Source: Candidatus Aenigmatarchaeota archaeon (lineage in GTDB: Archaea > Aenigmatarchaeota > Aenigmatarchaeia > QMZP01 > JAUXAV01). Taken from it: a DNA stretch of 12,351 nt. Positions 6,306-12,351 of this stretch are shown here, one piece after another. The notes beneath the pieces were generated by a model that saw only the letters and a list, made by a program, of their open reading frames with translations, ran no database searches and was not told where the DNA came from. The position numbers were made by a program, and so were the translations under genes. Numbering within the stretch: position 1 is the stretch's first letter; each line of letters starts with the position of its first letter. The DNA lies in the NCBI GenBank assembly GCA_030619735.1, contig JAUXAV010000022.1, positions 1-12,351 on the forward strand. Direction: 5' to 3'.

Positions 6306-7622
6306 CTTCTTCAGAAACTTTCTTATAATTTCTTCAAGGCCCGGCCTGCTTATTACCTTTAATTCATACCCTATCCTGACTATTGGCTTGTTCACCTTCA
6401 TTATCCTGCGCAGGTCTATCGGGGTCCCTGCAATCACGGCATCGCACTTTATACTGTTTATTATCCTTTCAAGCTCCCTTACCTGTTTCTTTGAGTATCC
6501 CATTGCGGGAAGGACCCTGCCGAGGTGGGGATATCTCTTATAGATTTTCTTTATGGAGCCCAGAATATGGGGCCTGGGGTCCGCTATACTGCAATTGAAC
6601 TGTCTGGCTGCTATGGTCCCTGCCCCGTAGGACATCCCTCCATGGGTCAGGGTGGGGCCGTCCTCGATTACGAGCACGCTTTTGCCCTTTATAAGGTTCG
6701 GTTCGCTTACTGTTATTACAGAAGCAGCATCAATAACTATGGCAGAGGGGTTGTATTTTTTGATGTTGTATTTTACAAGCTCTATGTCCTTCTTTTTTGC
6801 TGTCCTTTCCTTGTTGATTATTATGACATCGGCCATCCTGAGGTTGGTCTCCCCGGGGTAATAGGATATCTCATGTCCCGGCCTGTGGGGGTCCACTAGG
6901 ACTATGTGGAGGTCTGGTTTGAAGAAGGGGAGGTCATTGTTGCCCCCGTCAAAGACTATTATGTCTGCTTCCCTTTCTGCCTCTTTAAGAATCTTCCCGT
7001 AGTCCACGCCTGCAAAGAGCAGGGTGGTGCTGTCAATAAGGGCTTCGTATTCCTCCCTTTCCTCTATTGTGCATTTATATTTGTCAAGGTCCTGGTGGGT
7101 TTCATATCTCTGGATTATCTGCTTTCTGAGGTCTCCGTAAGGCATGGGGTGCCGGACCGCGACCACTTTTTCTCCCATCTCCTGCAGGATTTTGCATATA
7201 TAGCGGGTGGTTGGGGATTTTCCGCATCCTGTCCTGACAGCAGTAACTGCAATGACGGGTTTTTTGGATTTCAGCATGGTTGATTTGGTTCCCATCAGCC
7301 AGAAATCGCAGCCCAGGGAATTGGCCAGGGATGCCCTGTGCATGACATGGAAATGTGGAAGGTCTGAATAGGAAAGCACGATAATATCTGCATTATATCT
7401 TTTGACAAGATTAGGGAGGTCCTCTTCCGGGAATATGGGGATTCCTCCTGGATAAAGCCTGCCCGCAAGCTCCCTGGGGTATCTTCTCCCTGTTATGCCC
7501 TCTATCTGGGCTGCTGTAAATGCAACCACCCTGTAATCAGGATTGTTTCTGAAGAATAGGTTGAAGTTATGGAAGTCCCTGCCTGCCGCTCCCAGGATGA
7601 TGGCCCTTTTTGGGGTTTTCAT
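6300..7622 (-). CDS. Cyclic 2,3-diphosphoglycerate synthetase-family protein
   Basis: A 440-residue P-loop protein. It has an N-terminal nucleotide-binding-like part starting 'RAIILGAAGRDFHNFN' (about 1-118), then a Walker A-type loop 'VRTGCGKSPTTR' (129-140), 'RHPMPYGDL', and a Walker B-like 'IIVFDGGNND' near residue 240. It then has 'VDPHRPG' and a late 'EDGPTLTHGG'. This set is characteristic of the family named after the methanogen enzyme that makes cyclic 2,3-diphosphoglycerate from 2,3-diphosphoglycerate and ATP. Many homologues exist in organisms not known to hold this compound, so the exact substrate here is uncertain; family membership is secure. The ATG at 7622 is supported by a TATA element 26 bases upstream. 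It lies convergent to the acyl-CoA synthetase gene, with stops overlapping by six bases. Confidence 0.85.
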   Translation of the reverse strand: MKTPKRAIILGAAGRDFHNFNLFFRNNPDYRVVAFTAAQIEGITGRRYPRELAGRLYPGGIPIFPEEDLPNLVKRYNADIIVLSYSDLPHFHVMHRASLANSLGCDFWLMGTKSTMLKSKKPVIAVTAVRTGCGKSPTTRYICKILQEMGEKVVAVRHPMPYGDLRKQIIQRYETHQDLDKYKCTIEEREEYEALIDSTTLLFAGVDYGKILKEAEREADIIVFDGGNNDLPFFKPDLHIVLVDPHRPGHEISYYPGETNLRMADVIIINKERTAKKKDIELVKYNIKKYNPSAIVIDAASVITVSEPNLIKGKSVLVIEDGPTLTHGGMSYGAGTIAARQFNCSIADPRPHILGSIKKIYKRYPHLGRVLPAMGYSKKQVRELERIINSIKCDAVIAGTPIDLRRIMKVNKPIVRIGYELKVISRPGLEEIIRKFLKKL

Positions 7623-7643
7623 GGTTTATAATTGGTTGGCCCT

Positions 7644-7652
7644 GAATAAATC
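7644..7652 (-). promoter_or_regulatory. TATA element for the cyclic 2,3-DPG synthetase-family gene
   Basis: The minus strand reads GATTTATTC, centred 26 bases before the ATG at 7622. It shares the 100-base divergent spacer with the forward element at 7694-7702. Confidence 0.5.
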
Positions 7653-7693
7653 CGTAATAGTATTCCTTTTATGAATTTTTTCATAACAGTCCC

Positions 7694-7702
7694 TTTTTAA
7701 AT
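7694..7702 (+). promoter_or_regulatory. TATA element for the repeat-built DNA-binding candidate
   Basis: TTTTTAAAT, centred 25 bases before the ATG at 7723. The accessory gene that follows therefore appears to be read by the normal archaeal machinery. Confidence 0.6.
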
Positions 7703-7722
7703 TTTTATTCCAATGCCTAACT

Positions 7723-9045
7723 ATGGGAAAATCAGACCCTAGGCAAGACAGTACGGATTTTAATTTACTCGAAATATTCGAAAAAACAGCTGACAGGGCA
7801 GGTCATTTGGTTCTAAGCATGGCTGCCGGGGGAATTATCGTAGAGAGCCTTGACCGAAGAAAGACTACTCATCAAAAACTAAAATCAATAAAACCTTATA
7901 TTGAAAAGATGGGTTGTTTGGGGATAGATAATCAGATTCCGGAATTTGTTTATAACATTCTAATGAGGAAAATTTCAGAAGCCCCGGAGCAGATTAAGGG
8001 AGTTGAAAGACTTGATAAAGTAGAAAAAGATGCTACTGGTGTTCTTGCATGTGTCTATATAACAAGGGTTATAAAAGAAGCATGCAGCTATGGTTCGAGT
8101 GTAAATGAAAGGCTTAAAGCAATGCGTAAATATATAGATTCTGTTGGGAATCTATTCAGCAAAGGATTGGAATCGGATGATTTGTTAATAGATGGGATAT
8201 TTGATGCAGTTGGTGCGGATAGGGAACTTGCTTCAGCTTTGTATAAAGGGGTTGATATTAAAAAAATAATTAAACAAAGATTTATGGAGACAAAAGGCGC
8301 TAGTATAGAAAAAAGTGGTCGTGGAAGTAAAGCAGGTGCGACTCCTAAACCAGTAAAAGGGAAAGCCAAACCTAAAACAGTTAGGTTTTTTATTAATCAG
8401 AAATATGGTACCAAAGCAAAGCCTGGTGTAAGAAGGCTGGTTAAAAATAATCAACAAGAGCTTCTAAAACTGGGTTTGATAGAGCCTGGAAGAAGAAAAA
8501 ATAGTTACAGTGTGGTGAATGAAGCAGGGCTTGAGGAAAAGATTAATGATTATAGATCTGCGCAGAAAAAGTTTAAAAGCTTTAGACAATTGAGTCAATT
8601 TTTGTCATTGAAATTTAAGGATAGAGGGGACTATAGAAAAGCAATGAATAAACTCAGGCCTCATTTGCAAGAACTTGAGGCTGATGGTTTATTGGTGCCT
8701 GGTGTTGGTGGAAGAGGTGGTTACAGGATATATGATGAGAATGGGGACAAACTTCTGGAAAGGATGAAAGGATACGGTATAAAAGTGAAGGATTCCAAAA
8801 GGAAAAGTCAGGCTTTAGGGTCAGCAAAAAAACAAGCCAAACAAAGATCAATTAGTGTATTTGTTGGTTGCAGTTATGATACTAGATTGCGACCTGAAAT
8901 AAAAAAAATAATTTCAGATAATTCTCAAGAGCTTCTAGACCTGGGTTTGATAGAACCTGGAAAGCAAAAAAATAGTTACAGGGCAGTGGATGAAGCAGGG
9001 CTTAAGGAAAAGATTAAAATTTACAGATCTGGTGGTATTGATTAA
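7723..9045 (+). CDS. Unrecognised protein built of duplicated modules, probable winged-helix DNA binder
   Basis: I do not recognise this 440-residue protein. Its parts are repeats. The N-terminal helical region (about 20-185) is a doubled unit: 'HQKLKSIKPYIEKMG' (50-64) matches 'NERLKAMRKYIDSVG' (128-142), and the flanking helices line up too. A basic, Lys/Pro-rich linker (about 190-218) leads to three similar modules. Modules 1 (219-279) and 3 (376-437) are close copies: both have 'QELL-[KD]-LGLIEPG', 'KNSY' and 'EAGL-[EK]-EKI'. Module 2 (about 284-350) is a divergent relative with 'LQELEADGLLVPG', 'GGYRIYDENG' and 'LLERM'. Helix, turn and a beta-hairpin with Gly suggest winged-helix folds (inference), and the charge is strongly basic. 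Base composition is AT-richer than the core genes. It is 46 bases upstream of the sigma factor gene in the same direction, so a shared role in transcription is plausible but unproven. Confidence 0.65.
   Translation: MGKSDPRQDSTDFNLLEIFEKTADRAGHLVLSMAAGGIIVESLDRRKTTHQKLKSIKPYIEKMGCLGIDNQIPEFVYNILMRKISEAPEQIKGVERLDKVEKDATGVLACVYITRVIKEACSYGSSVNERLKAMRKYIDSVGNLFSKGLESDDLLIDGIFDAVGADRELASALYKGVDIKKIIKQRFMETKGASIEKSGRGSKAGATPKPVKGKAKPKTVRFFINQKYGTKAKPGVRRLVKNNQQELLKLGLIEPGRRKNSYSVVNEAGLEEKINDYRSAQKKFKSFRQLSQFLSLKFKDRGDYRKAMNKLRPHLQELEADGLLVPGVGGRGGYRIYDENGDKLLERMKGYGIKVKDSKRKSQALGSAKKQAKQRSISVFVGCSYDTRLRPEIKKIISDNSQELLDLGLIEPGKQKNSYRAVDEAGLKEKIKIYRSGGID
8458..8560 (+). repeat. Intragenic duplication, copy A
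   Basis: 103 bases that match 8929-9031 without gaps at 87 of 103 positions by my count. They encode the core of module 1 of the candidate DNA-binding protein. Such DNA-level similarity points to a fairly recent internal duplication. Confidence 0.85.
8929..9031 (+). repeat. Intragenic duplication, copy B
   Basis: Partner of 8458-8560, encoding the core of module 3, near the C-terminus. The divergent module 2 lies between them, so the copying was not of adjacent units, or it came from exchange with a related gene. Confidence 0.85.
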
Positions 9046-9046
9046 A

Positions 9047-9080
9047 CTTTTATTTCAGTTAATGCAAATAAATATATAAG
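9047..9080 (+). promoter_or_regulatory. Possible promoter region of the sigma factor gene
   Basis: Two AT-rich elements are present: CTTTTATTT at 9047-9055 and AATATATAAG at 9071-9080. Neither lies about 26 bases before the ATG at 9092 (distances 41 and 17). The first would give a leader of about 14 nt. Cotranscription with the upstream gene is equally possible. I see no clear FliA-type -35/-10 pair here. Confidence 0.3.
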
Positions 9081-9091
9081 AAGATGGCTTT

Positions 9092-10366
9092 ATGGGAAAT
9101 AGTATAAATATAGACAATGTTCTTGGTTCTATTGATTTATCTCGCGCCACCCGCTTCCTGATGGATGATTATTTCTCACGTGATGATGGTAGTGAATATA
9201 AATATGGATTTTTTTTATTCGCTGAGACTGCAGGTAAGGATTATTTCGAGGATTTCTTTAATGGCAAGATGGAAGCTGCTCAAGACCTGAATGGGCAGGT
9301 TTATAGTGCAGAAAAGCTAAAAAAGATGGGTTATCCTGTTCCCATATCCTGTGAAGGGGTAACAATGAATGGTGAGGAGTTATATGGCCTTCTTTTTTCT
9401 ATGAATAAGTGTGTAAAAGGTACGAGAAAGGGTAAAGTGCCAAATTCAAGGTTAGGAAGATATATAAAATTACTCAAACAAAAACCAGAAACCAATACTG
9501 GTCAGGCACCGAAGACCGGAACATATACGGAATTAAATCCCCGGGGGGAGGGAAGACAAACAACAGGCATGAGACCATTTCGTACAAAGCGGGAGCAAGT
9601 TCTCAGTATTGACCAGATATGGGGGCAGTTTCATAAGACCCGGGATGATTATTTCCGGAACCTGCTTATGGAACATTACAGGAGCCTGGTAAGATATTGC
9701 GCCGAGCGGTTGCACAGCAAATTACCTGATATGGTTGAGCTGGATGACCTTATCGGTGCGGGTATTTTTGGACTGATGGATGGAATAGATGCATTTGACC
9801 CGGAAAGGGGTGTGAAGTTTGAGACATACTGCTCACCCCGTATAAGAGGTTCCATTCTTGATGAAATGCGAAGTATGGATTGGGTGCCGAGACTGGTCCG
9901 GGCAAGGGCCCATCAGTTGGCAAGGGCTACACATTCGCTTGAGATACATCTTGGCCGCAAACCCAGTGAAAAGGAAATCGCTAAAAAACTGGATATGGAT
10001 ATGAAGGAGTTCGGGAGGCTCCAGAGGGATGCGAAGGCGGGCAGCCTGGTTTCGTTGGATACCAGATATAACGATGGCAACAGCGAAAAAGATATTCGTG
10101 AAATAGATACCATTAAAGACCCGCATGCTGAAACCCCCCTGGCTGAGTTTCAAAAAAAGAGCCTGAAGGAGTTGCTTACCAAGGGCCTGACCCGGGGTGA
10201 GCGGCTGGTTGTTGTCCTGTATTATTATGAAAATATGACCATGAAGGAGATAGGGGAAACCTTGGACCTTTCCGAATCCAGGGTGAGCCAGATGCATTCC
10301 AGTATAATAGCGAGGCTGAAGGCGCAAATGCATGGGAAGATGGAAGAATATTTTATGACACGCTGA
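9092..10366 (+). CDS. Bacterial-type FliA/WhiG-like sigma-70 factor with extra N-terminal domain
   Basis: A 424-residue protein. Residues 170-424 form a complete sigma factor of the FliA/WhiG type. Region 2 (about 187-266) has 'LVRYCAERL', 'ELDDLIGAGIFGLMDGI' (216-232), 'AFDPERGVKFETY' and 'RIRGSILDEMRSMDWVPR' (250-267). The residues that contact the RNA polymerase clamp and those that melt the promoter (F243, Y246, W264) are kept. Region 3 (about 268-320) has 'LGRKPSEKEIAKKL'. Region 4 (about 355-412) has the helix-turn-helix 'MTMKEIGETLDLSESRVSQ' (382-400). Residues 1-165 match nothing I know; FliA proteins are usually about 240-260 residues. Half of the arginines (17 of 34) use CGN codons against one or two in neighbouring core genes, pointing to transfer. 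The start at 9092 is the first in-frame ATG after a stop at 9077. In bacteria such factors direct polymerase to motility or development promoters; here the polymerase partner and targets are unknown. Confidence 0.9.
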   Translation: MGNSINIDNVLGSIDLSRATRFLMDDYFSRDDGSEYKYGFFLFAETAGKDYFEDFFNGKMEAAQDLNGQVYSAEKLKKMGYPVPISCEGVTMNGEELYGLLFSMNKCVKGTRKGKVPNSRLGRYIKLLKQKPETNTGQAPKTGTYTELNPRGEGRQTTGMRPFRTKREQVLSIDQIWGQFHKTRDDYFRNLLMEHYRSLVRYCAERLHSKLPDMVELDDLIGAGIFGLMDGIDAFDPERGVKFETYCSPRIRGSILDEMRSMDWVPRLVRARAHQLARATHSLEIHLGRKPSEKEIAKKLDMDMKEFGRLQRDAKAGSLVSLDTRYNDGNSEKDIREIDTIKDPHAETPLAEFQKKSLKELLTKGLTRGERLVVVLYYYENMTMKEIGETLDLSESRVSQMHSSIIARLKAQMHGKMEEYFMTR

Positions 10367-10369
10367 GTG

Positions 10370-10381
10370 TTTATTTTTATT
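10370..10381 (+). promoter_or_regulatory. TATA-like element for the aminotransferase gene
   Basis: TTTATTTTTATT, centred about 35 bases before the ATG at 10411. This implies a short leader that includes AGGGG at 10402-10406, a weak Shine-Dalgarno-like stretch. It sits directly after the sigma factor stop codon. Confidence 0.45.
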
Positions 10382-10410
10382 CCGGAAAGCCAAATAATAA
10401 CAGGGGTTGG

Positions 10411-11580
10411 ATGGGGATGGAGATTTCTGAGAGGGAGAAGGAACTTCCCAGGCAGATGATTGCAGAGCTCATAAAGATTGCTGCAGAGGGGAAGAACATA
10501 ATCAGCCTGGGCCCGGGCGAGCCTGACTTCACCACGCCAAAGCATATAATTAATTTTGCAAAGAGGAGGCTTGACCAGGGCTATACACATTACTCTCCGC
10601 CTGGCGGGAGGAGGGAACTGAAGGAGGCCATATGCAGGAAGCTTAAGAAGGAGAACAAAATAAATGTGGGGCCTGGGCAGGTTGTTGTTACCACGGGCTC
10701 CACTGAGGCCATAATGCTTGCATTGATGTGCATGATTGACCCCGGAGAAGGGGTTATCATACCTGACCCGGGGTTCCTGGCCTATAAGCCTGCTGTGGAG
10801 ATTCTGAGCGGGATACCCATATCCATTCCGCTTCTGGAGGAGGACGGATTCCAGTTTGATATAAGGAAGGCAAGGAACCGGATTATTCCGGAAAAGACCC
10901 TGGCCATTATCCTGAATTCCCCTTCAAACCCCACAGGAACCGTATTTACCAGGAAGACGCTGGAGGAGATAGCTGATTTTGCAGTGGAGTATGAGCTGTT
11001 CATAATATCTGATGAGGCATATGAGAAATTTGTTTATGGGGATGCAAAGCATATCTCCATTGGTTCCCTGAACGGGATGGAGGAGCATGTGCTGACCCTG
11101 CAATCCTTTTCAAAGACATACGCTATGCCGGGGTTCAGGGTGGGGTATGCTGCCGGGCATGAGAAGATTATAAAGGCTATGACGAAGGTCCATGTTTATA
11201 CGAGCATATGCGCCCCCACCATATCGCAGGAGGCTGCCTTAAAGGCACTTAAGGGTCCCCAGGGCTGCATAGAAAGGATGAGGAAGGAGTATGACAGGAG
11301 GAGGAAGCTTATTGTAAAGGGATTGAATGATATCCCCGGGATAAGGCGCCTGGAGCCCCCTGGGGGGGCCTTCTATGCGTTCCCCAATATATCCGAATTC
11401 GGGATGAGTTCCCTGGCGTTTTCCAGATGGCTGCTGAAGAATGCCAAGGTGGCAGTGGTCCCGGGGACAGAGTTCGGGATGCACGGGGAGGGCTTCATAA
11501 GGTGCTCCTATGCGACTGCATATGAGAAGATAGAGCTGGCGCTGGAAAGGATGGAGAAAGTGCTGAAGAAGCTGAGATAA
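10411..11580 (+). CDS. Class I/II PLP-dependent aminotransferase
   Basis: A 389-residue cytoplasmic aminotransferase of fold type I. 'GPGEPDF' (34-40) and 'YSPPGG' (61-66) line the active-site mouth. 'TTGSTEA' (94-100) binds the cofactor phosphate. N173 in 'SPSNPTG', D201 and Y204 in 'ISDEAY' contact the pyridine ring. K235 in 'QSFSKTYAMPG' is the Schiff-base lysine, R243 lies in 'GFRVGY', and R364 in 'FIRCSYA' binds the substrate carboxylate. Archaeal members of this group act as aspartate, alanine or aromatic aminotransferases, and the sequence does not decide which. An ATG at 10417 is an alternative start. Length is normal. The stop codon abuts that of the convergent resolvase gene with no gap. 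Confidence 0.9.
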   Translation: MGMEISEREKELPRQMIAELIKIAAEGKNIISLGPGEPDFTTPKHIINFAKRRLDQGYTHYSPPGGRRELKEAICRKLKKENKINVGPGQVVVTTGSTEAIMLALMCMIDPGEGVIIPDPGFLAYKPAVEILSGIPISIPLLEEDGFQFDIRKARNRIIPEKTLAIILNSPSNPTGTVFTRKTLEEIADFAVEYELFIISDEAYEKFVYGDAKHISIGSLNGMEEHVLTLQSFSKTYAMPGFRVGYAAGHEKIIKAMTKVHVYTSICAPTISQEAALKALKGPQGCIERMRKEYDRRRKLIVKGLNDIPGIRRLEPPGGAFYAFPNISEFGMSSLAFSRWLLKNAKVAVVPGTEFGMHGEGFIRCSYATAYEKIELALERMEKVLKKLR

Positions 11581-11949
11581 TTATTCTATTCCGAAGGCGG
11601 ATAGGAGATTGTCCATTTTTATCCATCTGCCGTCCTCGTAGTTTCCCTGTTCCGCATCGCTTATCCTGAGGAAGAGCCACTGGCCTGAATTTCTCCAGGC
11701 AAGGAATCCGATAGCGCCTGCATTCTTGCACCAGGAATTGAAGCGTTCCAGCTGGTCTTTTGCGAGCTTGGGCTTCCTGACATGGTTCTTACATTCCAGG
11801 CCGAGGATGAGGCCGTTCTTTATGGCGACGATGTCAACAGGGCTTACGTGCCCGCCGCTTGAGGCTTGGCGGACGCAGGAAAGCCCTCTGCTGTTCAGGA
11901 AGTTCAGAATTTCCCTCTCTGCCCTGAATCCCTTCGCATAAGTCTTCAT
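11581..11949 (-). CDS. hjc: Archaeal Holliday junction resolvase Hjc
   Basis: A 122-residue nuclease that cuts four-way DNA junctions during recombination and repair; it works as a dimer. The N-terminal 'YAKGFRAEREI' gives the catalytic glutamate E11. R27 lies in 'CVRQASSGG'. The PD-(D/E)xK core is D39 ('SPVDIVA') plus E52-C-K54 ('LECKNH'). The order and spacing (E, R, SGG, D, ExK) match archaeal Hjc, and the length is typical (about 120-140). 'SPVDIVAI' replaces the more usual 'xPDIIA', but the catalytic Asp is kept. The start is fixed by a TATA element 26 bases upstream. Confidence 0.88.
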   Translation of the reverse strand: MKTYAKGFRAEREILNFLNSRGLSCVRQASSGGHVSPVDIVAIKNGLILGLECKNHVRKPKLAKDQLERFNSWCKNAGAIGFLAWRNSGQWLFLRISDAEQGNYEDGRWIKMDNLLSAFGIE

Positions 11950-11970
11950 GGTATTATATTTCCCTGGTGG

Positions 11971-11979
11971 AATAAAAAG
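11971..11979 (-). promoter_or_regulatory. TATA element for hjc
   Basis: The minus strand reads CTTTTTATT, centred 26 bases before the ATG at 11949. It is only one base from the forward element at 11981-11989, so TBP could hardly occupy both at once. Confidence 0.6.
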
Positions 11980-11980
11980 G

Positions 11981-11989
11981 CTTTTAAAT
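11981..11989 (+). promoter_or_regulatory. TATA element for the XRE-type regulator
   Basis: CTTTTAAAT, centred 26 bases before the ATG at 12011. It lies back to back with the hjc element, giving a divergent promoter where regulator and resolvase may compete or be controlled together. Confidence 0.6.
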
Positions 11990-12010
11990 ACCCCCTGTCA
12001 ATAAGCGATT

Positions 12011-12351
12011 ATGGATAAATTAATTGACGAACTGGGGCTTGCAAGGGATGGGTTGGCAAAGAATATCATGGGAGAGATTGTATTCTCCAATAATCCGGAG
12101 AGGGTCATAAGGAAGTGGAGGGAGATATTCAAGGTCAGCCAGAAAGAGCTTGCGGGGAGGCTGGGAATAACATCTTCTGTGATATCGGATTATGAGAGCG
12201 GGAGGAGGAAATCTCCTGGCATAAGGGTCATAAAGAAGTATGTCAATGCCCTGCTTTCCCTGGACAAGGAGCGGGGAGGGGAGATGGTATCGTCCTTTTC
12301 AAAAGCGTCTGATTCAGGCCCGATATCCCCTGCCATAATGGATATAAGGGA
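12011..12351 (+). CDS. Archaeal XRE-type helix-turn-helix regulator, 3' end cut by the window
   Basis: The first 113 codons of a gene running off the right edge. A lead segment (1-30) is followed by a Cro/C1-type helix-turn-helix: 'RKWREIFKVSQKELAGRLG' (34-52), then 'ITSSVISDYESGRRKSPG' (53-70) with the recognition helix around 54-62, then 'IRVIKKYVNALLSLDKERGG' (71-90). This combination of an HTH with 'YESGRRKSPGIRVIKKYV' is characteristic of a conserved archaeal regulator family found widely in euryarchaea and DPANN. The targets are unknown. The part after residue 95 (Ser-rich) is the start of a second domain that cannot be judged here. The leaderless start is supported by the TATA spacing. 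Confidence 0.8.
   Translation, partial: MDKLIDELGLARDGLAKNIMGEIVFSNNPERVIRKWREIFKVSQKELAGRLGITSSVISDYESGRRKSPGIRVIKKYVNALLSLDKERGGEMVSSFSKASDSGPISPAIMDIR

Noticed and set aside
6525..7283. Forward-strand open frames of about 125 codons each inside the cyclic 2,3-DPG synthetase-family gene
   Set aside because: They lie antisense to a clear P-loop gene and encode cysteine- and phenylalanine-rich low-quality sequence typical of shadow frames.
9020..9092. FliA-type or sigma-70-type promoter driving the sigma gene itself
   Set aside because: No GCCGATAA-like -10 with a spaced -35 was found; the AT-rich stretches are explained as well by archaeal TATA elements.
9084..9107. ATG at 9084 as start of the sigma gene
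   Set aside because: It is in another frame and meets a stop after seven codons.
9833..10393. Minus-strand open frame of 186 codons opposite the sigma gene
   Set aside because: Antisense shadow of the conserved sigma region; no family resemblance or promoter.
1..12351. CRISPR array, tRNA or rRNA genes, insertion sequences
   Set aside because: No regularly spaced short repeats outside the surface protein gene, no cloverleaf-type sequence with a T-loop motif, no transposase and no terminal inverted repeats were found by eye.

Overview
The window looks archaeal, probably from a small-genome (DPANN-type) lineage. The strongest evidence is promoter geometry. Upstream of nine starts on both strands there is an AT-rich TATA-like element (CTTTTTATT, TTTTTAATA, CTTTTAAAT and similar) centred 25-27 bases before the start codon, as expected for archaeal TBP/TFB promoters giving leaderless mRNAs. 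The gene content agrees: a class III (pilin-like) signal peptide, an archaeal-type Holliday junction resolvase, an ADP-forming acyl-CoA synthetase alpha subunit, a cyclic 2,3-diphosphoglycerate synthetase-family protein, and the C-terminus of a probable endonuclease Q with a PCNA-binding tail. Arginine is written almost entirely as AGG in the core genes. Genes are tightly packed, and three convergent pairs touch or overlap at their stop codons.

Layout. (1) 3-191: tail of a probable EndoQ-type nuclease. (2) 188-2062, minus strand: two tandem, diverged paralogous lipoproteins. (3) 2118-4215: a cell-surface block with a small membrane-anchored protein, a membrane-anchored tail-fibre-like protein ending in a C1q/TNF-like domain, a leftover fragment of a tail-fibre repeat after its stop codon, and a class III signal peptide pilin-like protein. 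(4) 4256-7622: housekeeping genes, namely a TrkA-type NAD-binding K+ regulator, an ADP-forming acyl-CoA synthetase alpha subunit, and a convergent cyclic 2,3-DPG synthetase-family protein. (5) 7723-10366: an AT-richer accessory pair, namely a 440-residue protein made of duplicated modules (probable winged-helix DNA binder) followed by a complete bacterial-type FliA/WhiG-like sigma-70 factor carrying a novel N-terminal domain. (6) 10411-end: class I aminotransferase, convergent Hjc resolvase, and the start of an archaeal XRE-type regulator, the last two divergent from a shared 61-bp spacer.

The most notable content is the sigma factor in an archaeal context. Sigma regions 2, 3 and 4 are all visible with their key residues, and half of its arginine codons are CGN, unlike its neighbours. 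It also sits beside a repeat-built candidate DNA-binding protein. Complete sigma factors have been reported in single-cell genomes of uncultivated archaea, so the phenomenon is not wholly new. The two-gene arrangement and the roughly 165-residue N-terminal extension do look undescribed to me.

The second notable item is the tail-fibre-like gene. Three perfect 18-bp DNA repeats separate segments of different character, a C1q-like cassette sits at the end, and a degenerate fourth repeat lies stranded beyond the stop. This looks like a gene that changes by cassette exchange. Its promoter and start region also appears to be a copy of the one upstream of the neighbouring small gene.
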